Origin: an uncultured Bacteroidales bacterium
GTDB lineage: Bacteria; Bacteroidota; Bacteroidia; Bacteroidales; UBA932
Length of the DNA: 38,198 nt
Assembly (NCBI GenBank): GCA_937900465.1
Contig: CALCEJ010000050.1
Location: 1 to 38,198, forward strand
Direction of reading: 5' to 3'
The notes beneath the pieces were generated by a model. It did no database searches, was not told where the DNA came from, and saw only the letters and a program-made list of their open reading frames with translations. Below, piece by piece: positions 15,393-23,587 of this stretch. Made by a program: the position numbers and the translations under genes. Each line of letters opens with the position of its first letter. The stretch's first letter is position 1.

Positions 15393-16813
15393 TCTCCGAT
15401 TTCACGTCGGGAGATTACAAGGAAGGCTTCGTAACAGAAGTTCCCCAGGAGTTCGTACCGAAGGGTCTTACAGAAGAAACCGTCCGTACCATTTCCCGCC
15501 TGAAAGAGGAGCCGGAGTGGCTCCTCGAATTCCGTCTGGATGCTTTCAGGCGGTGGCAGGCAATGCCTGCCCCTAAATGGGCCCATCTGGACCTTCCGGA
15601 AATCGACTACCAGGACATAATCTACTACGCCGCCCCCAAAAAGGACGAAGACAGGCCCAAGGAAATAGATCCCGCCCTTGAGGAGACATTCGAAAAGCTT
15701 GGGATTCCCCTTGACGAAAGGAAGGTCCTTGCGGGTGTGGTTGCCGTCGATGCGGTCTTCGACAGCGTTTCCGTCAAGACGACGTTCCAGAAGACGCTGA
15801 AGGAAAAAGGAATCATCTTCTGTTCCTTCTCCGAGGCAGTCAGGGAGCATCCGGACCTCGTGAAAAAGTACCTCGCCTCCGTCGTTCCTCCGGGAGACAA
15901 CTACTTCGCAGCCCTCAACAGCGCCGTCTTTTCCGACGGCTCGTTCTGCTACATTCCCAAGGGCGTACGCTGCCCGATGGACCTTTCCAGCTATTTCAGG
16001 ATCAACGCCCGCGGGACCGGACAGTTCGAAAGGACGCTGATCGTAGCCGATGAGGGCTCATACGTAAGCTATATGGAAGGCTGCACCGCTCCCATCCGCG
16101 ACGAGCAGCAGCTCCACGCCGCCGTGGTCGAGATAATCGTCGAGAAAGACGCGGACGTCAAGTACTCCACGGTCCAGAACTGGTATCCCGGCGACGCGGA
16201 CGGAAAAGGCGGAATCCTCAACCTCGTAACAAAGAGGGGCCTTTGCCGCGGCAGCGGAAGCCACCTCAGCTGGACCCAGGTCGAAACCGGCTCCGCCATC
16301 ACCTGGAAATACCCCTCAACTATTCTCAAAGGCGATAACAGCGCCTCCGAGTTCTACTCCGTCGCCGTCACGAACAACCGCCAGCAGGCTGATACCGGGA
16401 CCAAGATGATCCATCTCGGAAGAGGGACCAAATCACGGATAGTCTCAAAGGGAATCTCCGCCGGAAAGAGCCAGAACAGCTACCGCGGACTCGTCCGGAT
16501 GAACCGCGGCGCCGCCGGAGCGAAGAACTACTCCCAGTGCGACAGCCTCCTCATCGGCAGCGACTGCGGGGCCCATACTTTCCCGGAAATCCGGAGCGAA
16601 TGCCCCACGGCCGTGGTCGAGCACGAGGCTACGACATCGAAGATTTCGGAGGACCAGCTGTTTTACTGCGGGCAGAGGGGAATAGGTCCGGAAGAAGCCG
16701 TGGGCCTTATTGTCAACGGGTATGCGCGTGAGGTTCTCTCGAGGCTTCCAATGGAATTTGCGGTGGAAGCGCAGAAGCTTCTCTCCGTTTCACTTGAAGG
16801 ATCTGTCGGATAA
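15377..16813 (+). CDS. sufB: Fe-S cluster assembly scaffold SufB
   Basis: The protein has 478 residues, the usual SufB length. Diagnostic stretches include FYCGQRGIGPEEAVGLIVNG near the end, SYMEGCTAPIRDEQQLHAAV in the middle and SECPTAVVEHEATTSKI, where Cys409 corresponds to the sulfur-accepting/cluster Cys405 of E. coli SufB. SufB works with SufC and SufD to build clusters de novo in the cytoplasm. The start overlaps the PPTase by 16 bp and the stop shares one base with the pnuC start. No SufS or SufE/SufU gene follows here, so the cysteine desulfurase must be elsewhere. Confidence 0.95.
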   Translation: MAGRVISDFTSGDYKEGFVTEVPQEFVPKGLTEETVRTISRLKEEPEWLLEFRLDAFRRWQAMPAPKWAHLDLPEIDYQDIIYYAAPKKDEDRPKEIDPALEETFEKLGIPLDERKVLAGVVAVDAVFDSVSVKTTFQKTLKEKGIIFCSFSEAVREHPDLVKKYLASVVPPGDNYFAALNSAVFSDGSFCYIPKGVRCPMDLSSYFRINARGTGQFERTLIVADEGSYVSYMEGCTAPIRDEQQLHAAVVEIIVEKDADVKYSTVQNWYPGDADGKGGILNLVTKRGLCRGSGSHLSWTQVETGSAITWKYPSTILKGDNSASEFYSVAVTNNRQQADTGTKMIHLGRGTKSRIVSKGISAGKSQNSYRGLVRMNRGAAGAKNYSQCDSLLIGSDCGAHTFPEIRSECPTAVVEHEATTSKISEDQLFYCGQRGIGPEEAVGLIVNGYAREVLSRLPMEFAVEAQKLLSVSLEGSVG

Positions 16814-17442
16814 TGGAATGGGCTGAAATCATATTGTTCTGGATCGGGGAAAGGGCGGTCACCCTGATAGACGTCGCGACGTCCCTGCTGGGCCTTACCT
16901 GTGTTTTCCTCGCCGGAAGGAACTCGAAGTACAACTTCTGGGTAGGATATCTGTATACTGCGGCGCTGTTCCTGATGTTCCTCGACAAGAATCTCTACGC
17001 AAGCCTTATACTGCAGCCGGTATCGCTCGCGATAAACATAATGGGCCATTACCGCTGGACTCATCCGCTTGCGGAGGAAAAGAGTTCCGAAGATGCGGGA
17101 GCGCTCCGCGTGTCTATGCTGACGTGGAAATCGAGGATAGTGCTGCTTCTCGCGATATTCGCGCTTGCCTTCGGATGGGGCCTGTTCCTGGACCATCTGT
17201 TCCCCAAGGATCCCCACCCCTACCTCGACAGTGTCGTTACCGTGCTGATACTGACGGCCCAGATGCTCTCCGCGATGAAAAAGTGGGACTGCTGGATTCT
17301 CTGGCTCGTTGTAAATGTTACCCAGATTGCGCTGCACCTTAGTGTAGGCAATACATTTATGCCCATTGTGTGCGCGCTTTACCTCGTGAACGGCCTGTGG
17401 TCGCTTGTCACCTGGATGAAACTATATAAAAAGAAAGCATGA
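16813..17442 (+). CDS. pnuC: PnuC-family nicotinamide riboside transporter
   Basis: The protein has 209 residues with about seven hydrophobic helices. WIGERAVTLIDVATSLLGL at the start, FWVGYLYTAALFLMFLDKN, an MGHYRWTHP turn, and KKWDCWILWLVVNVTQIALH near the end are typical of PnuC. These carriers let nicotinamide riboside (and related vitamins in sister families) diffuse across the inner membrane, where it is trapped by phosphorylation. It sits between sufB (1-bp overlap) and sufC (4-bp ATGA overlap), splitting the suf genes. The substrate could instead be another vitamin, as PnuT/PnuX relatives differ little at this resolution. Confidence 0.82.
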   Translation: MEWAEIILFWIGERAVTLIDVATSLLGLTCVFLAGRNSKYNFWVGYLYTAALFLMFLDKNLYASLILQPVSLAINIMGHYRWTHPLAEEKSSEDAGALRVSMLTWKSRIVLLLAIFALAFGWGLFLDHLFPKDPHPYLDSVVTVLILTAQMLSAMKKWDCWILWLVVNVTQIALHLSVGNTFMPIVCALYLVNGLWSLVTWMKLYKKKA

Positions 17443-18182
17443 ATTCTGTTCTTGAAATAAAGGGCCTCAGGGCCGGTGTCGACGGACACGAGATACTGCA
17501 CGGGATAGACCTTCTGATCCGCCCCGGCGAAGTCCACGCCGTGATGGGCCCGAACGGAGCGGGAAAATCCACTCTGGGCGCCGTGCTTACCGGAAAACCC
17601 GATTATGAGGTTTACGGCGGAACGGTCTCCTTCGGCGGCAGGGACCTCCTTGCGATGGCCCCGGAGGAGCGCAGCTGGGCCGGACTGTTCCTGAGTTTCC
17701 AGTACCCCGTTGAAATCCCCGGCGTAACCATCACCGCATTTATGAAGGCCGCCGTCAACGCCCGCCGCCGCGCTGAGGGCCTGCCGGAGCTGAAGGCTCC
17801 CGAGTACCTCAAGCTGCAGAAAGAGAGGATGGCGCTTGTGAAAATGAAGCCGGAATTCGCAAAGAGAGAGGTGAATGTGGGCTTTTCCGGCGGAGAGAAA
17901 AAGCGTAACGAGATATTCCAGATGGCAATGCTCCAGCCCTCACTTTCCATTCTGGACGAGACCGATTCCGGCCTCGATGTGGATGCCCTGAAAATCGTCG
18001 CCGACGGGGTCAACGCCCTCCGTACCCCTGAAACCTCCACGATAATAATAACCCATTACAGGAAGCTTCTCGACTACATCCGTCCGGATGTCGTGCACGT
18101 TCTCAAGGAAGGCAGGATTGTCGCTTCCGGCGATTCTTCACTCGCCGATGTCATTGAGGCTGAGGGTTTTGACAAGTTCTAG
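17439..18182 (+). CDS. sufC: Fe-S cluster assembly ATPase SufC
   Basis: The protein has 247 residues, the normal SufC length. Walker A is GPNGAGKS (37-44), the ABC signature FSGGEKKRNE is the SufC variant, Walker B is LSILDETDSGLDVDAL, and the switch His is in IIITHYRKLL. SufC binds SufB and SufD, and its ATPase cycle opens the scaffold for cluster building. The ATG overlaps the pnuC stop as ATGA. The stop lies 4 bp before sufD. Confidence 0.96.
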   Translation: MNSVLEIKGLRAGVDGHEILHGIDLLIRPGEVHAVMGPNGAGKSTLGAVLTGKPDYEVYGGTVSFGGRDLLAMAPEERSWAGLFLSFQYPVEIPGVTITAFMKAAVNARRRAEGLPELKAPEYLKLQKERMALVKMKPEFAKREVNVGFSGGEKKRNEIFQMAMLQPSLSILDETDSGLDVDALKIVADGVNALRTPETSTIIITHYRKLLDYIRPDVVHVLKEGRIVASGDSSLADVIEAEGFDKF

Positions 18183-18186
18183 GCCG

Positions 18187-18813
18187 ATGGAGGAAAACAA
18201 GACATACCACAGCAGCGGACACGGTTCGTACATCGCCCCGCCCCCGGGAAAATTCTCCGTCGGGGCAGGCGAAAAACTCGATCTGAGTTTCCTCGTCCTG
18301 CCGGGCGAAAGCCGGGACATCGACGTCACGGTGGACCTCGAGGGGGAAGGCGCCGAACTCTCCGTCCGGGGCATCTATCTCCTTAATGCGGACGAGCGCG
18401 TCCGGGTCCGTCTCCTTGTCCATCACAAGGCCCCCCACTGCATCTCACGCCAGATTTTCAACGGCGTCGCAGCCGGCAATTCGGATTTTGCCTTCGAAGG
18501 TACGGTAGTGGTCGCCCCCGGCGCAGACGGCACTGACGCAGCCCAGACCAATCACAACATCCTTCTCTCCGACAGCGCCAAGGCGGACACCAAGCCCGCG
18601 CTGGAGATTTATGCCGATGACGTCAAATGCTCCCACGGGGCCACCGTGGGCAAGCTCGATGAATCCGCCCGCTTCTATATGCGGTCGAGGGGGATTCCGG
18701 AGGCCGAGGCCCTCCGGTTCCAGATACTGTCGTTCCTCTCCCCTGTCACCGTGGGCCTTTCTCCGGAGGATACGGAGAAGGTGGAAAGTGCCGTTACCGC
18801 TCTCGTCGGATGA
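18187..18813 (+). CDS. sufD: short SufD (C-terminal SufBD core only)
   Basis: The protein has 208 residues, against roughly 420-450 for usual SufD. It keeps the beta-helix core and the C-terminal motif KCSHGATVGKLD, whose His150 matches the functionally important His360 of E. coli SufD, and the helical end ALRFQILSFLSPV. The N-terminal helical domain and about half of the core are absent. I start at ATG 18187, 4 bp after the sufC stop. The open frame continues upstream only as out-of-frame SufC shadow. The deletion is clean with no stops or frameshift, so it looks like a functional short form. The stop overlaps the next gene as ATGA. Confidence 0.85.
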   Translation: MEENKTYHSSGHGSYIAPPPGKFSVGAGEKLDLSFLVLPGESRDIDVTVDLEGEGAELSVRGIYLLNADERVRVRLLVHHKAPHCISRQIFNGVAAGNSDFAFEGTVVVAPGADGTDAAQTNHNILLSDSAKADTKPALEIYADDVKCSHGATVGKLDESARFYMRSRGIPEAEALRFQILSFLSPVTVGLSPEDTEKVESAVTALVG

Positions 18814-20168
18814 GATTGAAACGGGCTCATATCGCTCTGATTATCGCCCTTGCGGCAGTTTCCTGCAGGGGTGACGATATCTACGACATCTCCGGGTATG
18901 TAAACCCATCGACGCCTTCGGTGCCTGAGGAGAACAAGCCGGATGACGGGGATAGCAAGCCGGATGACGGGGATAACAACGGCGATGGAAACGGCTCAGG
19001 AGAGGTTGAAACTCCAAATCCTTTCGACGGATGGCCCTCCGTCGATACCGGGCTGCCGCGGCTTTATATCGACACGGAAAACGCCAGGACCATCAATTCC
19101 AAGACGACTTATGTCAATGCGACATTCTCGCTGGACGGCGTTGGACGATGGACTAACTTTATCGGCAGGACGGGACAAATCCGCGGAAGGGGCAACACGA
19201 CTTGGTCCTGGCCCAAGAAACCGTATCATTTCAACCTGGACGAGAAAGCGCCGCTGCTCGGGATGGAGTCCAACAGGCACTGGGTGCTGCTGGCTAATTT
19301 CATGGACCCGACGCTGATGAGAAACATCGTTGCGATGAAGGTTTCATCGCTCACGTCGCTGGAATGGACCCCCTCTTGCCAAAGCGTGGAATTGTTCCTT
19401 AACGGCGTGCACAAGGGTAATTATCTTCTCATCGAAAAGGTCAGGGTGGGGAAAAGCAGGGTGAATATTTCCGAGGACGGGTATCTTCTGGAACTGGATT
19501 TCCACTACGACAATCCGAACCAGTGGAAAGACCACAACATTCCCTTCGCGGTAAAATACCCGGACCCCGAGGATATCACTCCATCGCAGCTGAGCTACAT
19601 AAAAGGCTATATCCAAGACGCGTCAAATACTATTTACGGCTCCTCTTTTGACGATCCGGAGGAAGGCTACGTGAAATATATCGACGTGGACTCTTTCATA
19701 GACTACTGGATTGTCTATGAAGTTATGACAAACCACGAACTGGGCAATCCCGGCAGTGTATTTTTTCACAAGGAAAAGGGAGGAAAACTCGTTGCGGGCC
19801 CTTGCTGGGACTTCGACTGGGGCGTTCTGACATTCAACACCAACAACGGAAAATACGCCCTTGTCAACGGGAACGCAATATGGTATTCGAGGCTCAGGAA
19901 GGATCCCCTCTTCGAGTCCAGACTCAAATCCCGCTTCGAGGAGCTGCTCCCGGAGCTGGAGAAAATCCCGGAGTTCATTGACCGGACCGCAGACTATCTT
20001 GAGGCGTCCGCAGCAATCAACAGGACCCTCTGGGACCCCTCAGGGGACAAGATTTCCAACGGGGGAAATATAATCAACGGCGACGAGAATCTTTCGTTCC
20101 GCGCCGCCGTTGACAGGATCAAATCGACTTACCTCACACATCTGGAGGTAATCAGGCAAAAGCTATAA
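18810..20168 (+). CDS. CotH-kinase-family lipoprotein
   Basis: The protein has 452 residues. A lipobox AVSC (Cys19) is followed by a Pro/Asp/Gly-rich linker with two KPDDGD repeats (43-56). The CotH kinase domain then begins: RGRGNTTW (125-132), KKPYHFNL, WVLLANFMDPTLMRN, and the metal-binding block GPCWDFDWG (331-339). CotH proteins have an atypical protein-kinase fold. The Bacillus spore-coat member phosphorylates coat proteins, while roles of Bacteroidota lipoprotein forms are unknown. It is predicted in the outer membrane or on the surface. It is the last gene of the suf operon, translationally coupled to sufD, and its end overlaps the convergent gene by 6 bp. Confidence 0.85.
   Translation: MRLKRAHIALIIALAAVSCRGDDIYDISGYVNPSTPSVPEENKPDDGDSKPDDGDNNGDGNGSGEVETPNPFDGWPSVDTGLPRLYIDTENARTINSKTTYVNATFSLDGVGRWTNFIGRTGQIRGRGNTTWSWPKKPYHFNLDEKAPLLGMESNRHWVLLANFMDPTLMRNIVAMKVSSLTSLEWTPSCQSVELFLNGVHKGNYLLIEKVRVGKSRVNISEDGYLLELDFHYDNPNQWKDHNIPFAVKYPDPEDITPSQLSYIKGYIQDASNTIYGSSFDDPEEGYVKYIDVDSFIDYWIVYEVMTNHELGNPGSVFFHKEKGGKLVAGPCWDFDWGVLTFNTNNGKYALVNGNAIWYSRLRKDPLFESRLKSRFEELLPELEKIPEFIDRTADYLEASAAINRTLWDPSGDKISNGGNIINGDENLSFRAAVDRIKSTYLTHLEVIRQKL
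18936..18977 (+). repeat. in-frame 21-bp tandem repeat in the CotH lipoprotein linker
   Basis: AAGCCGGATGACGGGGATA plus two bases occurs at 18936-18956 and 18957-18977 with one mismatch. It encodes KPDDGDS and KPDDGDN in the acidic linker after the lipobox, which probably acts as a flexible spacer between membrane and kinase-like domain. Confidence 0.85.
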
Positions 20169-21812
20169 ATCGTAGCCGGCAAACTCGATGTCGTTCAGGG
20201 CGCGAGCCTTGAGTTCAGGGCTGTCCTCGCCTGCGGCTTCGACAAACTTCTTGACATCAGCGGCCCTACCCTGGCGGGCGGCGATGATGGCCTTGAGATA
20301 GATGCACTTAGGGCACTCGCAGTGGATTTTCGCGGAAGCCTTCTCAAGCTGGTCCGTAAGGATGTATGCGAGGGCGGGGTTGTGGCAGCATCCCTTTGAA
20401 TCCTCGAGGAGAGCGACGGCTTCGTCATAATTGCCCTGAAGGATTGCGACGATGCCCATATTAGCCTCTGCGTCATCGTTAGCCGCAGCGCGGAAGAAGT
20501 TCGCCGCCGTTTCGAGGTCGCCGTGACGCAGTGCGACGACTCCCTTTGCGTTACTGATCTCGGGACCGCTGAGCTTGCAGGCGTTGAGATGTTTCTCCGC
20601 AGCCTTGTCGTCTCCTTCGTTCAGCAGGAGGACTGCGAGGTTGTAACGGGCCTTGTCACTGTCGAATTTCTTGATGGCCTTGTTGTAAACGGCCTGCTTT
20701 GCGGCGTCGCTCGATACGAGGGTCGCTGCGCGAAGGAGAGCCGCCTCGCTGAGAACGTCTTCATCCTCATCAAGCAGCTTGAGGAGTTCCTCCGAGGTAG
20801 GATTAGAATACTCCACGGTAGCGATAAGCCGTGCGCGGCGGAGTTCGGGAAGGACCTCAGCCTTGAGCTCCGTGAAAATTTCGGAGAGGTTACGGATTTC
20901 GCTTTCGCGGACTGCAGGGTCGCTGTACATCGACAGGACGCGGAGAATGAGGTCCTTGTCCTGGATGTCGGACTCTGCAACGAGGGCCTGGAAGCCTTCC
21001 CAGTCCTCACCTGCGCTCTTTACCTCAGGAGGGGTAGCGTCTGTTCCCTTTGCGACCTTGTCCCAGGCCTTGGAAGCGCTCTTGGAGCGGTTCTCGGAGA
21101 GCTTGTTGTTAAGGGCCTCAGCTCCTTCAGGGGAAGCATAAGCGACGATTTCAGTCCCCTTGACCACGGCACGGTCGTTCTCTTTCGCCTCCTCGAGGAC
21201 CTTCTGGAGTTCCTTGATGGAAGCGGAGGAGAGTTCGCTTGAGCGGACGTCCGCGCTGTTTACCTGATAGAGGATCTGGCCTTCCTTGGTAACGGTGTAA
21301 GTGTCCACATATCCGTCAGGGAGGAGGGAAACGACTCCCTTGTCCTTAACGAGCATATAGGTCGTATTCGCTCCGTCAGCAACCTTCTTCACGGGAAGGG
21401 GAATGTCCTTTTTGCCGAACAGGACTGTGCTCCTGAGTTCGAGGTAGCACTTCTCCATGCCTTTTACGTAGTCGAAATGGACCTTCTCCGTAACGGTCTG
21501 ACCGTCAGAGGAGACAAGCTTGTAGTTGTCTTTAACCTTCTCGCCCTGATAGACGAACTCCTTCATCGAGGCCTCGCCGCCTTCATAGACGATGACCGGG
21601 GTGACTTTGACGATTGCCTTGGGGTTGAAGTAGCCGGCGGGATAGGTTACGCTGACGGTTGCATCGATTTCGCCAGCGACAACCTCGAGGACCGAGGGCT
21701 CACAGGTTACGGTAACCTGTTCAGCCATTTTGGTCATTTTGTCGATTGTGGAGCAGGATGCCGCTGCAAGGACTGCTGCGGAAGCTGCAATAACATAGAG
21801 AATCTTTTTCAT
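20163..21812 (-). CDS. OmpA-motif and TPR-containing lipoprotein
   Basis: The protein has 549 residues. I start at ATG 21812 because the first 9 codons of the longer frame precede a good signal peptide with lipobox AAASC (Cys20). Residues about 30-190 are beta-rich. Residues about 195-275 hold an OmpA-like piece (EIVAYASPEGAEALNNKLSE), expected to sit near peptidoglycan, interrupted by an Asp/Glu/Lys-rich helix. Residues about 340-549 are TPR-like helices (for example ARYNLAVLLLNEGDDKAAEKHL), with several Cys in CCHNPALAY and CECPKCIYL. A role in anchoring or assembling envelope complexes is likely but inferred. Convergent with and overlapping the CotH gene by 6 bp. Confidence 0.75.
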   Translation of the reverse strand: MKKILYVIAASAAVLAAASCSTIDKMTKMAEQVTVTCEPSVLEVVAGEIDATVSVTYPAGYFNPKAIVKVTPVIVYEGGEASMKEFVYQGEKVKDNYKLVSSDGQTVTEKVHFDYVKGMEKCYLELRSTVLFGKKDIPLPVKKVADGANTTYMLVKDKGVVSLLPDGYVDTYTVTKEGQILYQVNSADVRSSELSSASIKELQKVLEEAKENDRAVVKGTEIVAYASPEGAEALNNKLSENRSKSASKAWDKVAKGTDATPPEVKSAGEDWEGFQALVAESDIQDKDLILRVLSMYSDPAVRESEIRNLSEIFTELKAEVLPELRRARLIATVEYSNPTSEELLKLLDEDEDVLSEAALLRAATLVSSDAAKQAVYNKAIKKFDSDKARYNLAVLLLNEGDDKAAEKHLNACKLSGPEISNAKGVVALRHGDLETAANFFRAAANDDAEANMGIVAILQGNYDEAVALLEDSKGCCHNPALAYILTDQLEKASAKIHCECPKCIYLKAIIAARQGRAADVKKFVEAAGEDSPELKARALNDIEFAGYDL

Positions 21813-21836
21813 TTCAAATTGTGTCTTATGATTGAG

Positions 21837-21844
21837 CAAATATA
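21837..21844 (-). promoter_or_regulatory. -7 element for the OmpA/TPR lipoprotein gene
   Basis: TATATTTG on the minus strand fits TAnnTTTG and lies 24 bp before the chosen ATG. No clear -33 TTTG is seen at the right distance. It supports the start at 21812 over 21839, since the latter would lie upstream of the transcript start. Confidence 0.5.
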
Positions 21845-21857
21845 ATAATTCTTTTTG

Positions 21858-21865
21858 TAACTTTG
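21858..21865 (+). promoter_or_regulatory. -7 element for the sigma54-activator operon
   Basis: TAACTTTG fits TAnnTTTG. The ATG of the regulator lies only 7 bp downstream (21873), so the transcript would start at or within a few bases of the start codon, suggesting a leaderless or nearly leaderless mRNA. A TTG at 21832-21834 gives a 23-bp spacing to it. Confidence 0.5.
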
Positions 21866-21872
21866 CCTGACT

Positions 21873-23087
21873 ATGGACCTGCAGGCGTTAAAAAATAAAT
21901 ACGACATTATCGGCAATGACCCGGACCTTGGCGAGGCCCTCGAGACCGCGGTCAAATTCGCCCCTACCGGACTGAGCATCCTGATACAGGGAGAAAGCGG
22001 AGTGGGCAAGGAGAACTTTGCCAGAATAATCCACCAGTATTCCCCCCGGCGGAACGCGCCTCTTTTCGCCGTGAACTGCGGCGCCTTTGCCAAGGAACTC
22101 GTGAATTCGGAGCTGTTCGGCCACGTCAAAGGCTCCTTCACCGGCTCCACAGAGACCCGGAAGGGCTATTTCGAGGACGCGAACGGCGGAACCCTGTTTC
22201 TCGACGAAATCGCCGAACTCCCGCTGGAGTCCCAGACGCTGCTTCTTCGGGTCCTGCAGTCAGGAGAGTACCGGAAAGTGGGCTCAAACAAGATCGAGCA
22301 TACCGATGTCCGTATTGTCGCGGCGACCAATGTCCATCTTTACGAAGCCGTAAAGCGCGGTAAGTTCCGCGAGGACCTGTATTTCCGCCTCAGCGCCGCC
22401 CAGATCCGTATCCCCCCGCTCCGCGACCGCGGTGAGGACATCTACCTGCTTTTCCGTAAGTTTTCCGCTGATTTTTCCGATGCGACGGGAATGTGCAAGG
22501 TTTCCCTCCGTCCGGATGCGATACGCCTTCTCGCCAGTTACCGCTGGCCGGGCAATATACGCCAGCTAAAGGGCTTTACGGAATCGCTCACCGCACTGGT
22601 GTCGGAGAAAATAACCCCGACCCGCCAAAGGATCGAACTTTCCGCAGCGGAACTCCGTCCTTTCATGCCCCGGGAGGAAGGAGACCCTATCCCTGTGGTC
22701 TATGACAGCTCGAAGGGCCCTACCTCCGGCAGTTTCTCAAACGATGAGCGGCAGGCTATCCTGAAGGCTATTTTCGACCTTCGAAGGGACGTTGATGAAC
22801 TCCGCGCCCGCATGGACCGGAAAGAACTTCCGGCGCCCGCCCCGCAGCCTCCGAGGGACAATGCGGAGTGGCAGAGCGAAGAGCCGGAGTCTTTCGAAGT
22901 GCCCTCAAAGATTGTGGACCTTCCTCCGGAAAAGAACCTTTCCATAAAGGAAACGGAAGAGGAGCTGATACGCAAGGCTCTCGAGAAGTACGGCGGAAAC
23001 CGCAAGAAGGCCTCCGAGGAACTCGGAATGTCCGAGAGAAACCTCTACAGGAAACTTCCGGAGGAATACAAGAAAAAGAAGAAATGA
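21873..23087 (+). CDS. sigma54-activator-type AAA+ transcriptional regulator
   Basis: The protein has 404 residues. The AAA+ domain begins almost at once: Walker A GESGVGKE (40-47), the sigma54-contact loop GSFTGS (87-92, canonical GAFTGA), Walker B GGTLFLDE (105-112) and SYRWPGNIRQL. A C-terminal Fis-type helix-turn-helix (about 365-398, LEKYGGNRKKASEELGMSERNLYRKL) binds DNA. There is no N-terminal receiver, PAS or GAF domain, so it must be controlled by level or partner proteins. A Pro/Glu-rich linker (about 290-355) joins the parts. It heads the lptE-secG operon and overlaps lptE by 4 bp. The altered contact loop may still work, since the central Thr is kept. Confidence 0.9.
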   Translation: MDLQALKNKYDIIGNDPDLGEALETAVKFAPTGLSILIQGESGVGKENFARIIHQYSPRRNAPLFAVNCGAFAKELVNSELFGHVKGSFTGSTETRKGYFEDANGGTLFLDEIAELPLESQTLLLRVLQSGEYRKVGSNKIEHTDVRIVAATNVHLYEAVKRGKFREDLYFRLSAAQIRIPPLRDRGEDIYLLFRKFSADFSDATGMCKVSLRPDAIRLLASYRWPGNIRQLKGFTESLTALVSEKITPTRQRIELSAAELRPFMPREEGDPIPVVYDSSKGPTSGSFSNDERQAILKAIFDLRRDVDELRARMDRKELPAPAPQPPRDNAEWQSEEPESFEVPSKIVDLPPEKNLSIKETEEELIRKALEKYGGNRKKASEELGMSERNLYRKLPEEYKKKKK

Positions 23088-23587
23088 AAGTCCTGAGAAC
23101 ACTCATACCCGCACTCGCGGCGCTCATTGTCAGCTCCTGCGGCATCTACTCCTTCTCCGGAACCTCCATCCAGGCGGATGTGAATACCATCACAATCCCT
23201 TATGTGGAGTACCGGGCGCTGAGGGTTAATCCTTCCCTGTCCAACGACCTTACGGAAGCCCTTCAGGAGAAGTTCCGCAAGCTTACCCGTCTCGAGCAGG
23301 TGGATGTGGACGGGGACCTCGAGCTGGTCTGTGAAATCACCGGATACGACGTGAAGGCAACCGCCGTCACCGCCGGAGAATTCGCTGCCCAGAACCGCCT
23401 CACCGTCACGGTGAAGGTCCAGTTCACCAACAAGAAGTATCCGGAAGACGATGTGGACAAGTCCTTCTCCGCATACGAGGACTATGACTCGAACAACTCG
23501 CTGGATGCCGTAGAGGCCAGCCTCTGCGAAACAATTGTCGAGAAACTCTGCGAGGATATATTCAATGCAACTGTAGCGCAATGGTAG
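23084..23587 (+). CDS. lptE: LptE-family LPS-assembly lipoprotein
   Basis: The protein has 167 residues. The signal peptide ends in VSSC (Cys19), followed by GIYSFSGTSIQADVNTITIP, the typical LptE opening. The compact alpha/beta body contains NPSLSNDLTEALQEKF and a long helix at the end. LptE plugs the LptD barrel in the outer membrane and helps place LPS in the outer leaflet. The ATG overlaps the regulator stop (ATGA). An upstream extension to 22868 is just out-of-frame regulator DNA and is rejected. The last 7 bp overlap the next gene. Confidence 0.85.
   Translation: MKVLRTLIPALAALIVSSCGIYSFSGTSIQADVNTITIPYVEYRALRVNPSLSNDLTEALQEKFRKLTRLEQVDVDGDLELVCEITGYDVKATAVTAGEFAAQNRLTVTVKVQFTNKKYPEDDVDKSFSAYEDYDSNNSLDAVEASLCETIVEKLCEDIFNATVAQW

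Noticed and set aside
18088..18186. N-terminal extension of sufD
   Set aside because: It is out-of-frame sufC sequence and does not resemble the missing SufD domain.
22868..23083. N-terminal extension of lptE
   Set aside because: It lies inside the regulator gene in another frame. The signal peptide with lipobox begins at 23084.
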